DNA of 64,000 nucleotides from Gordonia polyisoprenivorans NBRC 16320 = JCM 10675 (GTDB lineage Bacteria; Actinomycetota; Actinomycetes; Mycobacteriales; Mycobacteriaceae): the NCBI RefSeq assembly GCF_000241325.1, contig NZ_BAEI01000009.1, forward strand, positions 1 through 64,000, written 5' to 3'. Below are positions 45,883-57,828 of the stretch, one piece after another. Each line of letters starts with the position of its first letter. The stretch's first letter is position 1. The notes beneath the pieces are model-generated. The model saw nothing but the letters and a program-made list of their open reading frames with translations, was not told the DNA's origin and ran no database searches. Made by a program: the position numbers and the translations under genes.

Positions 45883-46824
45883 GTGATCGGCGAGACCCTC
45901 GCTCCCGCACAGTGGCACGCGCAGCGCGATGCCCACGCGCGACGTGTCGAGGAGCTGATCGGTCCGTACCTGCGTGAGCGTCGGCGCGGTGGCCGTCATC
46001 CGGTGCTCGACTTCCTGTTCACCTATTATTCGTCGCGTCCCTCCCATGTGCGGCGGTGGCATCCCGGGTACGGGGTCGTCCTGCGCATCGACGACACCGC
46101 CCACGATCAGGCCTGGGCTCGGGAGGTCGGCACGCTGCGCGGCTATCACCACACGACCGCGGGCATCACCGTCGATCCGGCCTACCTGCGCCGTCGCCTC
46201 GATGCCGTGCGGTCCGCACGGGACCTGCTCACCCGGACCGCTGCCAGGCCTGCGCGCCTCGGGTGCTTCGGGCTGCACGAGTGGGCAATGGTGTACCGCA
46301 CCACCGACACCCGGCACGCTGCGCCCCTGCGGCTCGGCGCCGCGGGCACCGATGCGGTGGTCGAGGCCATGCCGTTGCGCTGCACCCACTTCGACGCGTT
46401 CCGGTTCTTCACCGACCCCGCCCGCCCCCGCAACGAACGGCCCCTGGGCCCCGATGACCGGCTCGCCACCGACCAACCCGGCTGTCTGCACGTGTCGATG
46501 GACCTCTATCGCACCTGCTTCACCCTGGCCCCGCTGCTCGATTCGGCGCTGACGCTGGACGCCTTCGAGCTCGCCCGCGACGCCCGGGAGATCGACATGC
46601 GCGCGAGTCCCTACGATCTGCGGTCGCTCGGGTACGAGCCGATCGCGGTGGAGACCGCGGCCGGACGCGCGCTCTACGTCCGCGAGCAGACCGCACTCAC
46701 CCGCCGCGCCGCCGCGGTCCGGACGCGGATCGTCGCGGCGATCGACGCGCTGCCCGGCGTCGACGAACCGCCCTGCGCAGAGCCGACCGGGCCCGCCGGC
46801 GATGTTTCCCGGCGAGTAACATAG
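45883..46824 (+). CDS. Conserved actinobacterial protein, often labelled 3-methyladenine DNA glycosylase
   Basis: A 313-residue soluble protein. Conserved blocks are [87 protein letters not shown] and [20 protein letters not shown] (separate landmarks). Homologues carry the name 3-methyladenine DNA glycosylase in many genomes, but I see neither a helix-hairpin-helix nor an AAG-type motif, so that name is weakly based. The several conserved His and Cys residues could bind metal. GTG start 1 nt after the preceding stop. Confidence 0.7.
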   Translation: MIGETLAPAQWHAQRDAHARRVEELIGPYLRERRRGGRHPVLDFLFTYYSSRPSHVRRWHPGYGVVLRIDDTAHDQAWAREVGTLRGYHHTTAGITVDPAYLRRRLDAVRSARDLLTRTAARPARLGCFGLHEWAMVYRTTDTRHAAPLRLGAAGTDAVVEAMPLRCTHFDAFRFFTDPARPRNERPLGPDDRLATDQPGCLHVSMDLYRTCFTLAPLLDSALTLDAFELARDAREIDMRASPYDLRSLGYEPIAVETAAGRALYVREQTALTRRAAAVRTRIVAAIDALPGVDEPPCAEPTGPAGDVSRRVT

Positions 46825-46922
46825 GTGGCCGCACACCGCAGAACCACGACTTTCACACCCCGTCTGAGCACCTCGGTGCCGTGGGGGTGAGTGCTGTGGG
46901 GACCACACGAAGGAAGGCGCAC

Positions 46923-49112
46923 ATGTCTGACCGGATCACCGTCAACGGCTTGCAGGTCTCTCGAGTCCTCTACGACTTCGTCAACGATGAGGCGTTGCCG
47001 GGCACCGGTGTGGACGCCGACACCTTCTGGTCCGGAGCCGCCGAGATCGTCGCCGACCTCGCACCGAAGAACAAGGCGCTGCTCGCCGTCCGCGACGATC
47101 TGCAGGCCAAGATCGACACCTGGCACCGCGACCATCAGGGCGCCGACTTCTCCGACGCCACCACCTTCGGTGAGTACAAGGATTTCCTCACCGAGATCGG
47201 CTACCTCGTGCCGGTGCCCGACGACTTCCAGATCAGCACCACCGGCGTCGATCGCGAGATCAGCGAGACCGCAGGCCCACAGCTGGTGGTGCCGGTCCTC
47301 AACGCCCGCTTCGCGCTCAATGCCTCCAACGCCCGCTGGGGTTCGCTGTACGACGCCCTCTACGGCACCGACGTCATCCCGGAGACCGACGGCGCGGAGA
47401 AGGGCAAGTCCTACAACAAGGTTCGCGGCGACAAGGTCATCGCGTACGCAAAGGACTTCCTGGACAAGGCAGTTCCGCTCGAACAATGTAGCTACACCGA
47501 CGTGACCGCGTTCACCGTCGACAACGGCGCGCTGTCGGTGACACTGGCCGACGGATCGACGGCCACCCTCGCCGACCCGTCGGCGTTCGCCGGTTATCGC
47601 GGACAGGCCTCCTCGCCGTCGTCGATCCTGTTGCGCCACAACGGCCTCTACCTCGACATCGAGATCGACCCGAACTCCCCCATCGGCTCCACCGACCCGG
47701 CGGGCATCAAGGACGTGGTCATGGAGTCGGCGATCACCACGATCATGGACTTCGAGGACTCCGTCGCCGCGGTCGACGCCGACGACAAGGTGCTCGGCTA
47801 CCGCAACTGGCTCGGCCTGAACAAGGGCGACCTGGCCGAAGAGGTGACCAAGGGCGGCAAGAGCTTCACCCGCCGCCTCAATCCCAACCGCGAGTACACC
47901 GGACCCGACGGGACCGGCTTCGACCTGCACGGCCGCTCGCTGCTGTTCGTCCGCAACGTCGGTCACCTGATGACCAACCCCGCGATCCTCGACGCCGACG
48001 GCAACGAGGTCCCCGAGGGCATCCTCGACGCCCTGGTCACCTCGCTGGCCGCCATCCACGGACTGTCCACCCAATCGGGTGTGCAGAACTCCCGGACCGG
48101 GTCCATCTACATCGTCAAGCCGAAGATGCACGGGCCCGACGAGGTCGCCTTCACCGTCGAGTTGTTCGGTCGCGTCGAGCAGGTCCTCGGCCTGCCGGAG
48201 AACACCCTCAAGGTCGGCATCATGGACGAGGAGCGCCGCACCACGGTGAACCTCAAGGCCGCGATCAAGGCCGCCGAGAAGCGGGTGGTGTTCATCAACA
48301 CCGGCTTCCTCGACCGCACCGGCGACGAGATCCACACCTCGATGGAGGCCGGCGCCATGATCCGCAAGGGCGAGATGAAGAAGCAGAAGTGGATTCTCGC
48401 CTACGAGGACTTCAACGTCGACACCGGTTTGGCCGCCGGCCTGCAGCACAAGGCGCAGATCGGCAAGGGCATGTGGGCGATGACCGATCTGATGGCCGAC
48501 ATGGTCGAGCAGAAGATCGGCCAGCCCAAGGCCGGCGCGACGACCGCGTGGGTGCCCTCACCGACGGCGGCGACGCTGCACGCCATGCACTACCACCTCG
48601 TCGACGTCTTCGAGCGCCAGGATGAGATCGCCAAGCGGGATCCGGCCTCGGTCGATGACATCCTCACCATCCCGCTCGCCCCGAGGACCGATTGGTCCGA
48701 CGAGGAGAAGCGCGAGGAGCTCGACAACAACTGCCAGTCCATCCTCGGCTACGTGGTGCGTTGGATCGACCACGGTGTCGGCTGCTCCAAGGTCCCCGAC
48801 ATCCACGACATCGCACTGATGGAAGACCGTGCGACGCTGCGCATCTCGAGTCAGCTCCTCGCCAACTGGATTCGGCACGGCATCGTGACCGCCGACGACG
48901 TGGTCGACGCGCTCAAGCGGATGGCCCCGGTGGTCGACCGACAGAACGAGGGCGACCCGGATTACCGGCCGATGGCCCCGGACTTCGACAGCAACATCGC
49001 CTGGCAGGCCGCCAAGGAGCTGATCCTGGAGGGCACCACCCAGCCCAGTGGCTACACCGAGCCGATCCTGCATCGCCGCCGCCGCGAGTACAAAGCGGCT
49101 GCTCAGGGCTGA
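46923..49112 (+). CDS. glcB: Malate synthase G
   Basis: Condenses glyoxylate and acetyl-CoA to malate, the second step of the glyoxylate shunt. The 729-residue length is that of isoform G (M. tuberculosis GlcB 741). [17 protein letters not shown] marks the magnesium site, and [18 protein letters not shown] and the C-terminal ASPT-like segments are conserved. The ATG at 46923 follows GAAGGAAGG by 5 nt; an upstream ATG at 46881 has no ribosome site. Confidence 0.97.
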   Translation: MSDRITVNGLQVSRVLYDFVNDEALPGTGVDADTFWSGAAEIVADLAPKNKALLAVRDDLQAKIDTWHRDHQGADFSDATTFGEYKDFLTEIGYLVPVPDDFQISTTGVDREISETAGPQLVVPVLNARFALNASNARWGSLYDALYGTDVIPETDGAEKGKSYNKVRGDKVIAYAKDFLDKAVPLEQCSYTDVTAFTVDNGALSVTLADGSTATLADPSAFAGYRGQASSPSSILLRHNGLYLDIEIDPNSPIGSTDPAGIKDVVMESAITTIMDFEDSVAAVDADDKVLGYRNWLGLNKGDLAEEVTKGGKSFTRRLNPNREYTGPDGTGFDLHGRSLLFVRNVGHLMTNPAILDADGNEVPEGILDALVTSLAAIHGLSTQSGVQNSRTGSIYIVKPKMHGPDEVAFTVELFGRVEQVLGLPENTLKVGIMDEERRTTVNLKAAIKAAEKRVVFINTGFLDRTGDEIHTSMEAGAMIRKGEMKKQKWILAYEDFNVDTGLAAGLQHKAQIGKGMWAMTDLMADMVEQKIGQPKAGATTAWVPSPTAATLHAMHYHLVDVFERQDEIAKRDPASVDDILTIPLAPRTDWSDEEKREELDNNCQSILGYVVRWIDHGVGCSKVPDIHDIALMEDRATLRISSQLLANWIRHGIVTADDVVDALKRMAPVVDRQNEGDPDYRPMAPDFDSNIAWQAAKELILEGTTQPSGYTEPILHRRRREYKAAAQG

Positions 49113-49193
49113 TTCGGCGCTGCGTGAGGTTCCGACCGGCCCTGATATGCCATAGGGTGTGCCCGGGCCGGTCGGACAACGGAGGACCAACGG

Positions 49194-50384
49194 GTGGCAC
49201 ACCATCGCGTCGACGATGACAAGAACAGGTTGCGGCATCGCGGGGTGAGCCGCGGCCTGGTCATGGTTCTGCTGTCGGCGATCCTGATCGCCGCGTGTGT
49301 GGTGGTGTGGTTCCGCATCGGTGATCACGTCGACCGCGAGGCCGACGCCGCGGCCGCACAATGCGTCGACGGCCCGGCCACGGTAACCGTCCTCGCCGAC
49401 CCCGACATCGCGCCGGGACTCGAGGCCATCGCGCAGGCCTATTCGGCGACCAACCCGGTGGTACGCGACCACTGTGTCCGCATCGCGGTCGCCGCACGCG
49501 ACGCCAAGATCACTCTCGACGGTCTGACCGGCAGCTGGGACACCGCATCGATGGGTCCGTATCCAGCCGCGTGGGTACCACAGTCGTCGGTGTGGGCCGC
49601 CCAGCTCACGACCGCCAAACCCGATCTCGTGGACGGCGATCCCGATTCGCTGGTCACCTCGCCGGTGGTGCTCGCGACCGCTCCGGAACTCGGGGCCAAG
49701 CTCACCGGCCAACTCGACTGGGGACAGCTCCCGACGCTGCAGAGTCGCGACGACAGTCTCGACGACCTCGGGCTGCGCGGCTGGGGGTCGTTGCGCATGT
49801 CGATGCCGCGTGAGGGCCAATCGGATCCGAGTGTCCTCGCCGCGCAGGCGGTGGCGATGCGGGTGACCCACAGTGTCGGCACCCTGACCGCTGCCGACGC
49901 CGCCTCGACGCGGGTGTCCTCGAGCATCGACGCACTCACCCGGACCGCTCCGCGGTCCCCCGATGGCTCGCCGGCGGGAGCGGCGACTGCGATTGCCACG
50001 GCCACGGACCCGGCGAGTGCACCCATTCATGCCGTGCCGATCACCGAACAGCGGCTGTATCAGCTGACCAAGGACGACGCCAAGGCCCGGCTCGCCGAGG
50101 TGATCCCCGACGGGCCGACCCCGATCGCCGACTTCCCCGTCCTCCACCTCAAGGGTGATCAGGTACCGCAGTTCGCCGCAGCCGCGATCTCCGAATTCCT
50201 CGGCTACGCCGAGAAACCCGAACACCTGCGGGCGCTGACCGGCCTCGGCTTCCGCGGCGACGCCCCGCTACCGCCGAAGACCGCGACGGTCGCCTTCCCG
50301 ATGACCGACGATCCGATGCCCAATCCGGAGGATCAGGCCATCGTCACGATCAACAAGCTCGTGTACGGCACCAACGCGGGCTGA
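49194..50384 (+). CDS. Membrane-anchored substrate-binding-like protein (Rv1836c N-terminal homologue)
   Basis: A 396-residue protein with an N-terminal membrane anchor (GLVMVLLSAILIAACVVVWF, about 22-41) and an extracytoplasmic domain like periplasmic binding proteins: ATVTVLADPDIAPGLEAIAQAY, TASMGPYPAAWVPQSSVWA, SLVTSPVVLATAPELGAKL and HAVPITEQRLYQL. M. tuberculosis Rv1836c shares this order but, as I recall, continues into a von Willebrand A domain to reach 677 residues; that part is absent here and a stop is followed at once by the convergent gcvP end. GTG start with GGAGG 8 nt upstream. Its ligand is unknown. Confidence 0.75.
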   Translation: MAHHRVDDDKNRLRHRGVSRGLVMVLLSAILIAACVVVWFRIGDHVDREADAAAAQCVDGPATVTVLADPDIAPGLEAIAQAYSATNPVVRDHCVRIAVAARDAKITLDGLTGSWDTASMGPYPAAWVPQSSVWAAQLTTAKPDLVDGDPDSLVTSPVVLATAPELGAKLTGQLDWGQLPTLQSRDDSLDDLGLRGWGSLRMSMPREGQSDPSVLAAQAVAMRVTHSVGTLTAADAASTRVSSSIDALTRTAPRSPDGSPAGAATAIATATDPASAPIHAVPITEQRLYQLTKDDAKARLAEVIPDGPTPIADFPVLHLKGDQVPQFAAAAISEFLGYAEKPEHLRALTGLGFRGDAPLPPKTATVAFPMTDDPMPNPEDQAIVTINKLVYGTNAG

Positions 50385-50415
50385 CGGCCGCCCGGGTTGT
50401 CCTCAGCCACCGGTA

Positions 50416-53358
<2,943 letters not shown>

Positions 53359-53399
53359 GACGGGACCTCTCACGGGATCCGGACACCGGATCGTTCGGT

Positions 53400-53646
53400 C
53401 CTCCCCCTCTGTCATGCCGCGGATCGCAGATCCGGCCGGCGCCTGAGAGATTCGGCCGTACGCGGCGTCACCGACGCGTCTGGCCTTTCACCGTGGGCGG
53501 ACGAGTGGCTCGTCACTTTCCAGAGACGCCGTCGTCCATCACGGTCCGGGTGCCTGAGAGTTTGACGGAGAGGTATTGCTCCTTCGGCGGTCACCGCGTG
53601 ACCTCGTATCCGAGGCGTGGACGGCGACGCTCTCCCGTGATGCAGC
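53400..53646 (-). promoter_or_regulatory. Tandem glycine riboswitch in the gcvP leader
   Basis: Read on the minus strand, aptamer 1 has CGGGAGAG (53630-53637), GCCGAAGGAGCAA (53576-53588) and CTCTCAGGCA (53551-53560). Aptamer 2 has CTCTGGAAAG (53516-53525), CACGGTGAAAGGCC and CTCTCAGGC (53441-53449). The leader then reads GACAGAGGGGG (53403-53413), 45-55 nt before the gcvP start. These are the conserved blocks of actinobacterial two-aptamer glycine riboswitches, where glycine turns on glycine-cleavage genes. The second aptamer lacks a clear CCGAAGG core. The rest of 53359-53704 shows nothing else. Confidence 0.92.
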
Positions 53647-53704
53647 GGCGCCCGCCCAGTCTACCGTCGGGTAACCCCGCCGGGTGCAGCGCGCCACGAG
53701 GTGG

Positions 53705-54322
53705 CTATCCGGTGCGGCGCGTGCGGCTCTTGCGACGTGCGGCGAGCTCGTCCTCCGGAGCGGTCTCGGTGACGCCGCCGTCGGCCCGTTCACCGGGGAA
53801 GTCGGAGATGGTGCCGGTGAGTTCGCGCATGGCTCCGCTCACCGCGATCCCGAAGACGCCCTGACCACCCTGGAGCAGGTCGACGACTTCTTCGGCAGAG
53901 GTGCACTCGTAGACCGTCGTCCCGTCCGAGAACAGGGTGATCCGCGCGAGGTCCTCGACCCCCCGCTGACGCAGGTGGTCGACCGCGACACGGATGTTCT
54001 GCAGCGAGATCCCGGTGTCGAGCAGACGTTTGACGATCTTGAGGACCAGGACGTCCTTGAACGAGTAGAGCCGTTGACTGCCGGACCCGGCGGCACCGCG
54101 AATCGACGGGACGACCAGCGAGGTCCGTGCCCAGTAGTCGAGCTGACGGTAGGTGATGCCGGCGATCTGGCAGGCGCTCGGGCCGCGGTAGCCGATCAGC
54201 TCGTCGGGCACCGTGTCGTTGGGGAACAGGCCGGGAGCGATGTCCTCCAGGCTTCCCTGCGTCGCCGTTCGCGGCGCGCCACGATCCCCGCTCGCACCGT
54301 TGTCCATCGGCTGATCGCCCAC
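53705..54322 (-). CDS. MerR-family regulator, ResR (Rv1830) type
   Basis: A 205-residue regulator. The MerR helix-turn-helix is at about 42-110 (YRGPSACQIAGITYRQLDYWARTSLV, RLYSFKDVLVLKIVKRLLDTGISLQNI as landmarks), followed by a DUF-like C-terminal part with LFSDGTTVYECTSAEEVVDLLQGGQGVFGIAV. It matches M. tuberculosis Rv1830 (ResR), implicated in growth and antibiotic resilience. GTG start with GAGGAG 6 nt upstream. A MerR-type dyad lies about 190 nt upstream, so autoregulation is possible. gcvP is next on the same strand, past the riboswitch. Confidence 0.9.
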   Translation of the reverse strand: MGDQPMDNGASGDRGAPRTATQGSLEDIAPGLFPNDTVPDELIGYRGPSACQIAGITYRQLDYWARTSLVVPSIRGAAGSGSQRLYSFKDVLVLKIVKRLLDTGISLQNIRVAVDHLRQRGVEDLARITLFSDGTTVYECTSAEEVVDLLQGGQGVFGIAVSGAMRELTGTISDFPGERADGGVTETAPEDELAARRKSRTRRTG

Positions 54323-54507
54323 TGCAGACTCCTCGCCACACCTTGAGAACCGGTCGGACGGGCATGCACTTAGTCGGCCACCCTCGGTGGTCTACTGTAC
54401 GCGCCCGCGCGCCGATCGATGTCCTGCTCGCCACGGATGTCCTGCGGCGATCCGGCACTGACGCTATGCCTGCCGACGACTCCGAATCAACGCGACGCGC
54501 CAGGAGG

Positions 54508-54524
54508 CTCAACCTCTACTTGAG
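54508..54524. promoter_or_regulatory. MerR-type dyad between the DUF151 gene and resR homologue
   Basis: CTCAA (54508-54512) and TTGAG (54520-54524) are separated by 7 bp. This resembles SoxR-type operators (CTCAAG...CTTGAG) and the sites of the Rv1828/Rv1830 MerR group. It lies in the 284-bp gap upstream of the resR-like gene, in a patch of lower GC content. Confidence 0.45.
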
Positions 54525-54606
54525 ATGGAGGCAGACGGAGACCAGACGGTTGCCGATCCGTGATGTGTCGCTCCCGCCGATGGCGAAACCGATCGCCTCA
54601 CGCGGA

Positions 54607-55107
54607 TCAGGCGCCGCCGCTCGCCTTGAAGTCGTCGGGTGAGACGTTGTCGAGGAACTCCTTGAACTTCTCGACCTCGTCGTCCTTCTCGTTCGGCGCC
54701 TCGTCGGTGTCCTCGTCCGGGATGAGCAGACCCGCCTCGGCGAGGACCTCCTCGTCGGCGATGATCGGGACCTCGGCACGCATGGCGACCGCGATCGAAT
54801 CCGATGGGCGCGCCGATACCCGGAGGTCGTTGGCGAAGACCATCTCGGCGTAGAAGGTGCCCTCTTGCATGTCGACGATGCGTACCTCGACGAGGGTCTG
54901 CCCGAACTCCTCGATGAGGTTCACGATCAGATCATGGGTCAACGGCCTCGGCGGCTCGATCCCCTTCTGCCGCAGCGCGATCGACGCGGCTTCACTCTGC
55001 CCGATCCAGATCGGCAGATATCGTGCGCCGTCGACCTCACGCAGCAACAACACGGGCTGACTCTGTGGCGGCTCGACGCGGATACCGACCACGCGCATTT
55101 CGCTCAT
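54607..55107 (-). CDS. Bifunctional nuclease-domain protein (DUF151, Rv1829-like)
   Basis: A 166-residue protein. The DUF151 domain covers most of it: LLREVDGARYLPIWIGQSEAASIALRQKG, RPLTHDLIVNLI and VSARPSDSIAVAMRAEVPIIADEEV (separate landmarks). Plant members have DNase and RNase activity; the bacterial role is not settled. The last 35 residues form an acidic tail. The ATG at 55107 has GGAGG at 8 nt. Its place between the two MerR genes is the same as in M. tuberculosis. Confidence 0.9.
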   Translation of the reverse strand: MSEMRVVGIRVEPPQSQPVLLLREVDGARYLPIWIGQSEAASIALRQKGIEPPRPLTHDLIVNLIEEFGQTLVEVRIVDMQEGTFYAEMVFANDLRVSARPSDSIAVAMRAEVPIIADEEVLAEAGLLIPDEDTDEAPNEKDDEVEKFKEFLDNVSPDDFKASGGA

Positions 55108-55248
55108 GTCATGCACCTCCACCCGATGACGACGGAACCGATTCTCTCGTGACCCGATGGGTCCTTCTCGACGCTACACCGCACCGCCGCCACACGAAGG
55201 TCGAGTCGGTCCGACCGGACGATCGGGCCGGGCGTCAGAACGCCGACG

Positions 55249-55974
55249 TCAGTCCAAGACGTCCCGCACGGCAGCCTTGACCAGCTGGGTGTGCAGGGTG
55301 ACCGAGAGGGCCGCGATCTCGCGCACCAACTCCTCGGCGCGATCGCGGGCACCGGTGCCCTTGCCCTTGGCGATCGGGCTGGCGATCTGGGCGACCAGCC
55401 CGGCCTCACGGTCGGCGGAGACCTTGAACGCGCGCAGGTGTCGTGTCTCGACGCCGTAGCTCGCCAGTGCCGCAGCGGCTTCCACCAATCGCACCGCGTC
55501 CTCGTCGAAGAACCCGGCGGGGCCGGGCGTCAGCAGGCCACTGCGTTGGAGTTCGGTCACGAACGCCGAGTCCACACCCGTGCGTTCGATCAACGACTCC
55601 CGTGACACCCGGTCCGCGCGGGAACCGAAGTCGGTGGCCGGCGCCACCGCCGAGCGAGCCGACGACAGCAACCGCGTGCCGTTGCCGGTGGACCCGTCGT
55701 TGCCGTGATCGATCGAGTCGAGTTGCTCCTTGATGACCTTCAGCGGCAGATAGCGATCACGCTGCGCGGTCAGCACGAAGCGCAGTCGATCGCAGTCCGC
55801 CTGGCTGAATCTGCGATAGCCCGACGGTGCACGCTCCGGACTGATCAATCCCTCGGACTCGAGGAATCGGATCTTGGAGATGGTGACGTCGGGAAAGTCC
55901 TCACGCAGCAGTGCGAGGACCGACCCGATGGACATCGGTCCGTCGCCGCGCTGCCCTGCTGGGGAGGCCGGCAC
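55249..55974 (-). CDS. ftsR: MerR-family regulator FtsR (Rv1828/Cg1631 type)
   Basis: A 241-residue MerR regulator. The N-terminal winged helix reads IGSVLALLREDFPDVTISKIRFLESEGLISPERAPSGYRRF (landmark, residues 15-55); a second helical region ends TLHTQLVKAAVRDVL. It matches Rv1828 and corynebacterial FtsR, which activates ftsZ. The GTG at 55974, 4 nt after the garA stop, gives an N-terminus like that of Rv1828; the ATG at 55935 is an alternative. Adjacent to garA as in Corynebacterium, where odhI and ftsR are neighbours. Confidence 0.92.
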   Translation of the reverse strand: MPASPAGQRGDGPMSIGSVLALLREDFPDVTISKIRFLESEGLISPERAPSGYRRFSQADCDRLRFVLTAQRDRYLPLKVIKEQLDSIDHGNDGSTGNGTRLLSSARSAVAPATDFGSRADRVSRESLIERTGVDSAFVTELQRSGLLTPGPAGFFDEDAVRLVEAAAALASYGVETRHLRAFKVSADREAGLVAQIASPIAKGKGTGARDRAEELVREIAALSVTLHTQLVKAAVRDVLD

Positions 55975-55978
55975 GTGC

Positions 55979-56425
55979 CTAGGAAGCGGAACCGTCGCGC
56001 GGGCCGCTCAGGAATACGAGCCGGAACTTGCCGATCTGGACCTCGTCGCCGTTGCTCAGCGTCGCGGTGTCGACCGGTTCGCGGTTGACGTAGGTGCCGT
56101 TGAGGCTGCCCACGTCGACGACCTGGAACTCGGCGTCGGACAGCCGGAACTCGGCGTGCCGGCGGCTCACGGTGACGTCGTCGAGGAAGATGTCGCTGTC
56201 GGGGTGGCGGCCCGCGGACGTGGTCGCCTGGTCGAGCAGGAACCGGGATCCGGCGTTCGGACCACGCTTGACGACAAGCAGCGCCGTGCCGGGTGAGAGT
56301 CGCTCGACCCCGGTGTCGGCGGGCTCACTCGAGGTGCCGGCCGAGTCGAGTTCGTTGATGAACTCCTCGCGGAAGACCGACGTGGTCTCCACGGGCGCCT
56401 CGAAGTCCTTGTCGTTATCGCTCAC
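55979..56425 (-). CDS. garA: FHA-domain regulator GarA (OdhI)
   Basis: A 148-residue phosphorylation switch that inhibits 2-oxoglutarate dehydrogenase and glutamate dehydrogenase and stimulates glutamate synthase in related bacteria. The PknB/PknG target motif ETTS places Thr14 and Thr15 exactly as in corynebacterial OdhI. The FHA domain shows SAGRHPDSDIFLDDVTVSRRHAEF and VVDVGSLNGTYVN (landmarks). The GTG at 56425 follows AAGGAGA by 4-5 nt; the longer frame is out of character. It sits in the gcvH-garA-ftsR run as in M. tuberculosis. Confidence 0.96.
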   Translation of the reverse strand: MSDNDKDFEAPVETTSVFREEFINELDSAGTSSEPADTGVERLSPGTALLVVKRGPNAGSRFLLDQATTSAGRHPDSDIFLDDVTVSRRHAEFRLSDAEFQVVDVGSLNGTYVNREPVDTATLSNGDEVQIGKFRLVFLSGPRDGSAS

Positions 56426-56750
56426 TATCTCTCCTTCGTCGTCCGAAGTGCGCTGTTGTCGATCGCGGCGCCGTCGAGGCGCTCGGCCGCGTCCGAAGCG
56501 GGTCGGGGAACCGGGTACCCGACGCACGGGGCGTCGGTTCGGTCGCACCTGTCGGCGCCCGAATCCAACCTACCGTTTCGCGCCGACCCCGACCCATCAG
56601 ACCCGGCAGACACCGATTGATCATAGCCGCCCGGATCCGCCGACCACGACCGTTGGGGAGCGTTTCGGCGTTACGCCACCGCGTATCCGGTGGATCGGGC
56701 CGGCTGCCGTCCCTCGGGGCGAGGCCGACGCGATGCCGCCGTGTCGCCGC
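56426..56750. other. Intergenic region between gcvH and garA
   Basis: A 325-bp stretch without a supported gene. It must hold the garA promoter; apart from the ribosome site at its left end no operator, riboswitch or repeat was recognised. Confidence 0.4.
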
Positions 56751-57155
56751 TCAGCCGTCGATGACCTGCCGGTATCCGTCGGCGTCGAGCAGGTCGCCCA
56801 GTTGTGCGTCGAGTTCGCCGGATTCCTCGACCGCGATCTCCACGAGCCAACCGGCTTCGTAGGGTTCGGAATTGACCAGATCCGGCGTCGACTCGAGTTC
56901 GTCGTTGACGGCCGCGATCGTCCCGTTGAGGGGCCCGAAGATGTCGGAGACACTCTTGGTCGACTCGACCTCGGCAAACGACTCGCCGGCCTCCACGTCC
57001 GACCCGACGTCGGGCAACTGCACGAAGACGACGTCACCGAGCTGCTCCTGGGCGAAGTCGGTGATCCCGATCCGGACTGTCGTGGGCGAGACCCGACGGA
57101 CCCATTCATGCTCGGGCGTATAGGTCAACTCGGCCGGCACGTTGGTTTCGGTCAC
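56751..57155 (-). CDS. gcvH: Glycine cleavage system H protein
   Basis: A 134-residue lipoyl carrier of the glycine cleavage system that shuttles the aminomethyl group between the P, T and L proteins. The lipoylated residue is Lys67 in AEVESTKSVSD, in the conserved context YTPEHEWV near the start and FGPLNGTIAAVND after it. The GTG at 57155 has AAAGGGGG upstream. It partners GcvP encoded about 3.4 kb away; gcvT is outside the window. Confidence 0.97.
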   Translation of the reverse strand: MTETNVPAELTYTPEHEWVRRVSPTTVRIGITDFAQEQLGDVVFVQLPDVGSDVEAGESFAEVESTKSVSDIFGPLNGTIAAVNDELESTPDLVNSEPYEAGWLVEIAVEESGELDAQLGDLLDADGYRQVIDG

Positions 57156-57183
57156 TGTGCCCCCTTTCTGTTCGTTCGAGACT

Positions 57184-57828
57184 TTAACCCGCTGCGGCCG
57201 AGGAGACGCGGTCGAGTCGCGGCATCATGCGCATCACCATGATCGTCTGGGCCCAATAGAGCACGAACGACCACAGATACATTCCGACGCCCCAGATCAG
57301 GAAGGCCCATCCGATCGGATAGCAGATGGTGCCGATCACCGAATCAAGTTGTCCGGCAAGCAGCCACGGGAAGGCGCTCATCAGGGCGAAGGTCGCGGCC
57401 TTGCCGACGTAGAGCACCGGCAGCGCCACCAGCCCGCGCGAACGCAGCAGCGGTGCGCTCGCGAACAACAGCACGTCCCGGGCGATGATGACGCCGATCA
57501 ACCACCACGGCACGAAGTCGCGCAGCCCGAAACAGATCGGGATGACCACGATGTAGAGGCGATCGGCGGCGGGGTCGAGCAGCTCGCCGAGTCGTGACGA
57601 CTGGTCGAGCAGCCGGGCGAGTTTCCCGTCGAGCCAGTCGGTGACCCCGGAGACGAACAGCACGACGAACGCCCACCCGTCGGCCTTCTCGACGATCACC
57701 AGCCAGATGAAGACCGGGATGAGGACCAGCCGCAAGACGCTGAGCGCGTTGGGCACGGTGAGGACGCGGTCGACGCCGGGCGCCGCTGCCGTCACCGGGC
57801 CGTCGTCGTCTCCCCCCGATCCGGTCAC
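57184..57828 (-). CDS. pgsA2: CDP-alcohol phosphatidyltransferase (PgsA2-like)
   Basis: A 214-residue membrane enzyme with the full CDP-alcohol phosphotransferase signature: Asp64, Asp67-Gly68, Ala71-Arg72, Gly81, Asp85 and Asp89 (DWLDGKLAR...GELLDPAAD). About six membrane helices follow. It corresponds to Rv1822 beside secA2. The acceptor may be glycerol-3-phosphate, but cardiolipin synthase-type chemistry is also possible. The GTG at 57828 overlaps the secA2 stop (GTGA). It is followed directly by gcvH after 28 nt, without the three small genes seen in M. tuberculosis. Confidence 0.88.
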   Translation of the reverse strand: MTGSGGDDDGPVTAAAPGVDRVLTVPNALSVLRLVLIPVFIWLVIVEKADGWAFVVLFVSGVTDWLDGKLARLLDQSSRLGELLDPAADRLYIVVIPICFGLRDFVPWWLIGVIIARDVLLFASAPLLRSRGLVALPVLYVGKAATFALMSAFPWLLAGQLDSVIGTICYPIGWAFLIWGVGMYLWSFVLYWAQTIMVMRMMPRLDRVSSAAAG

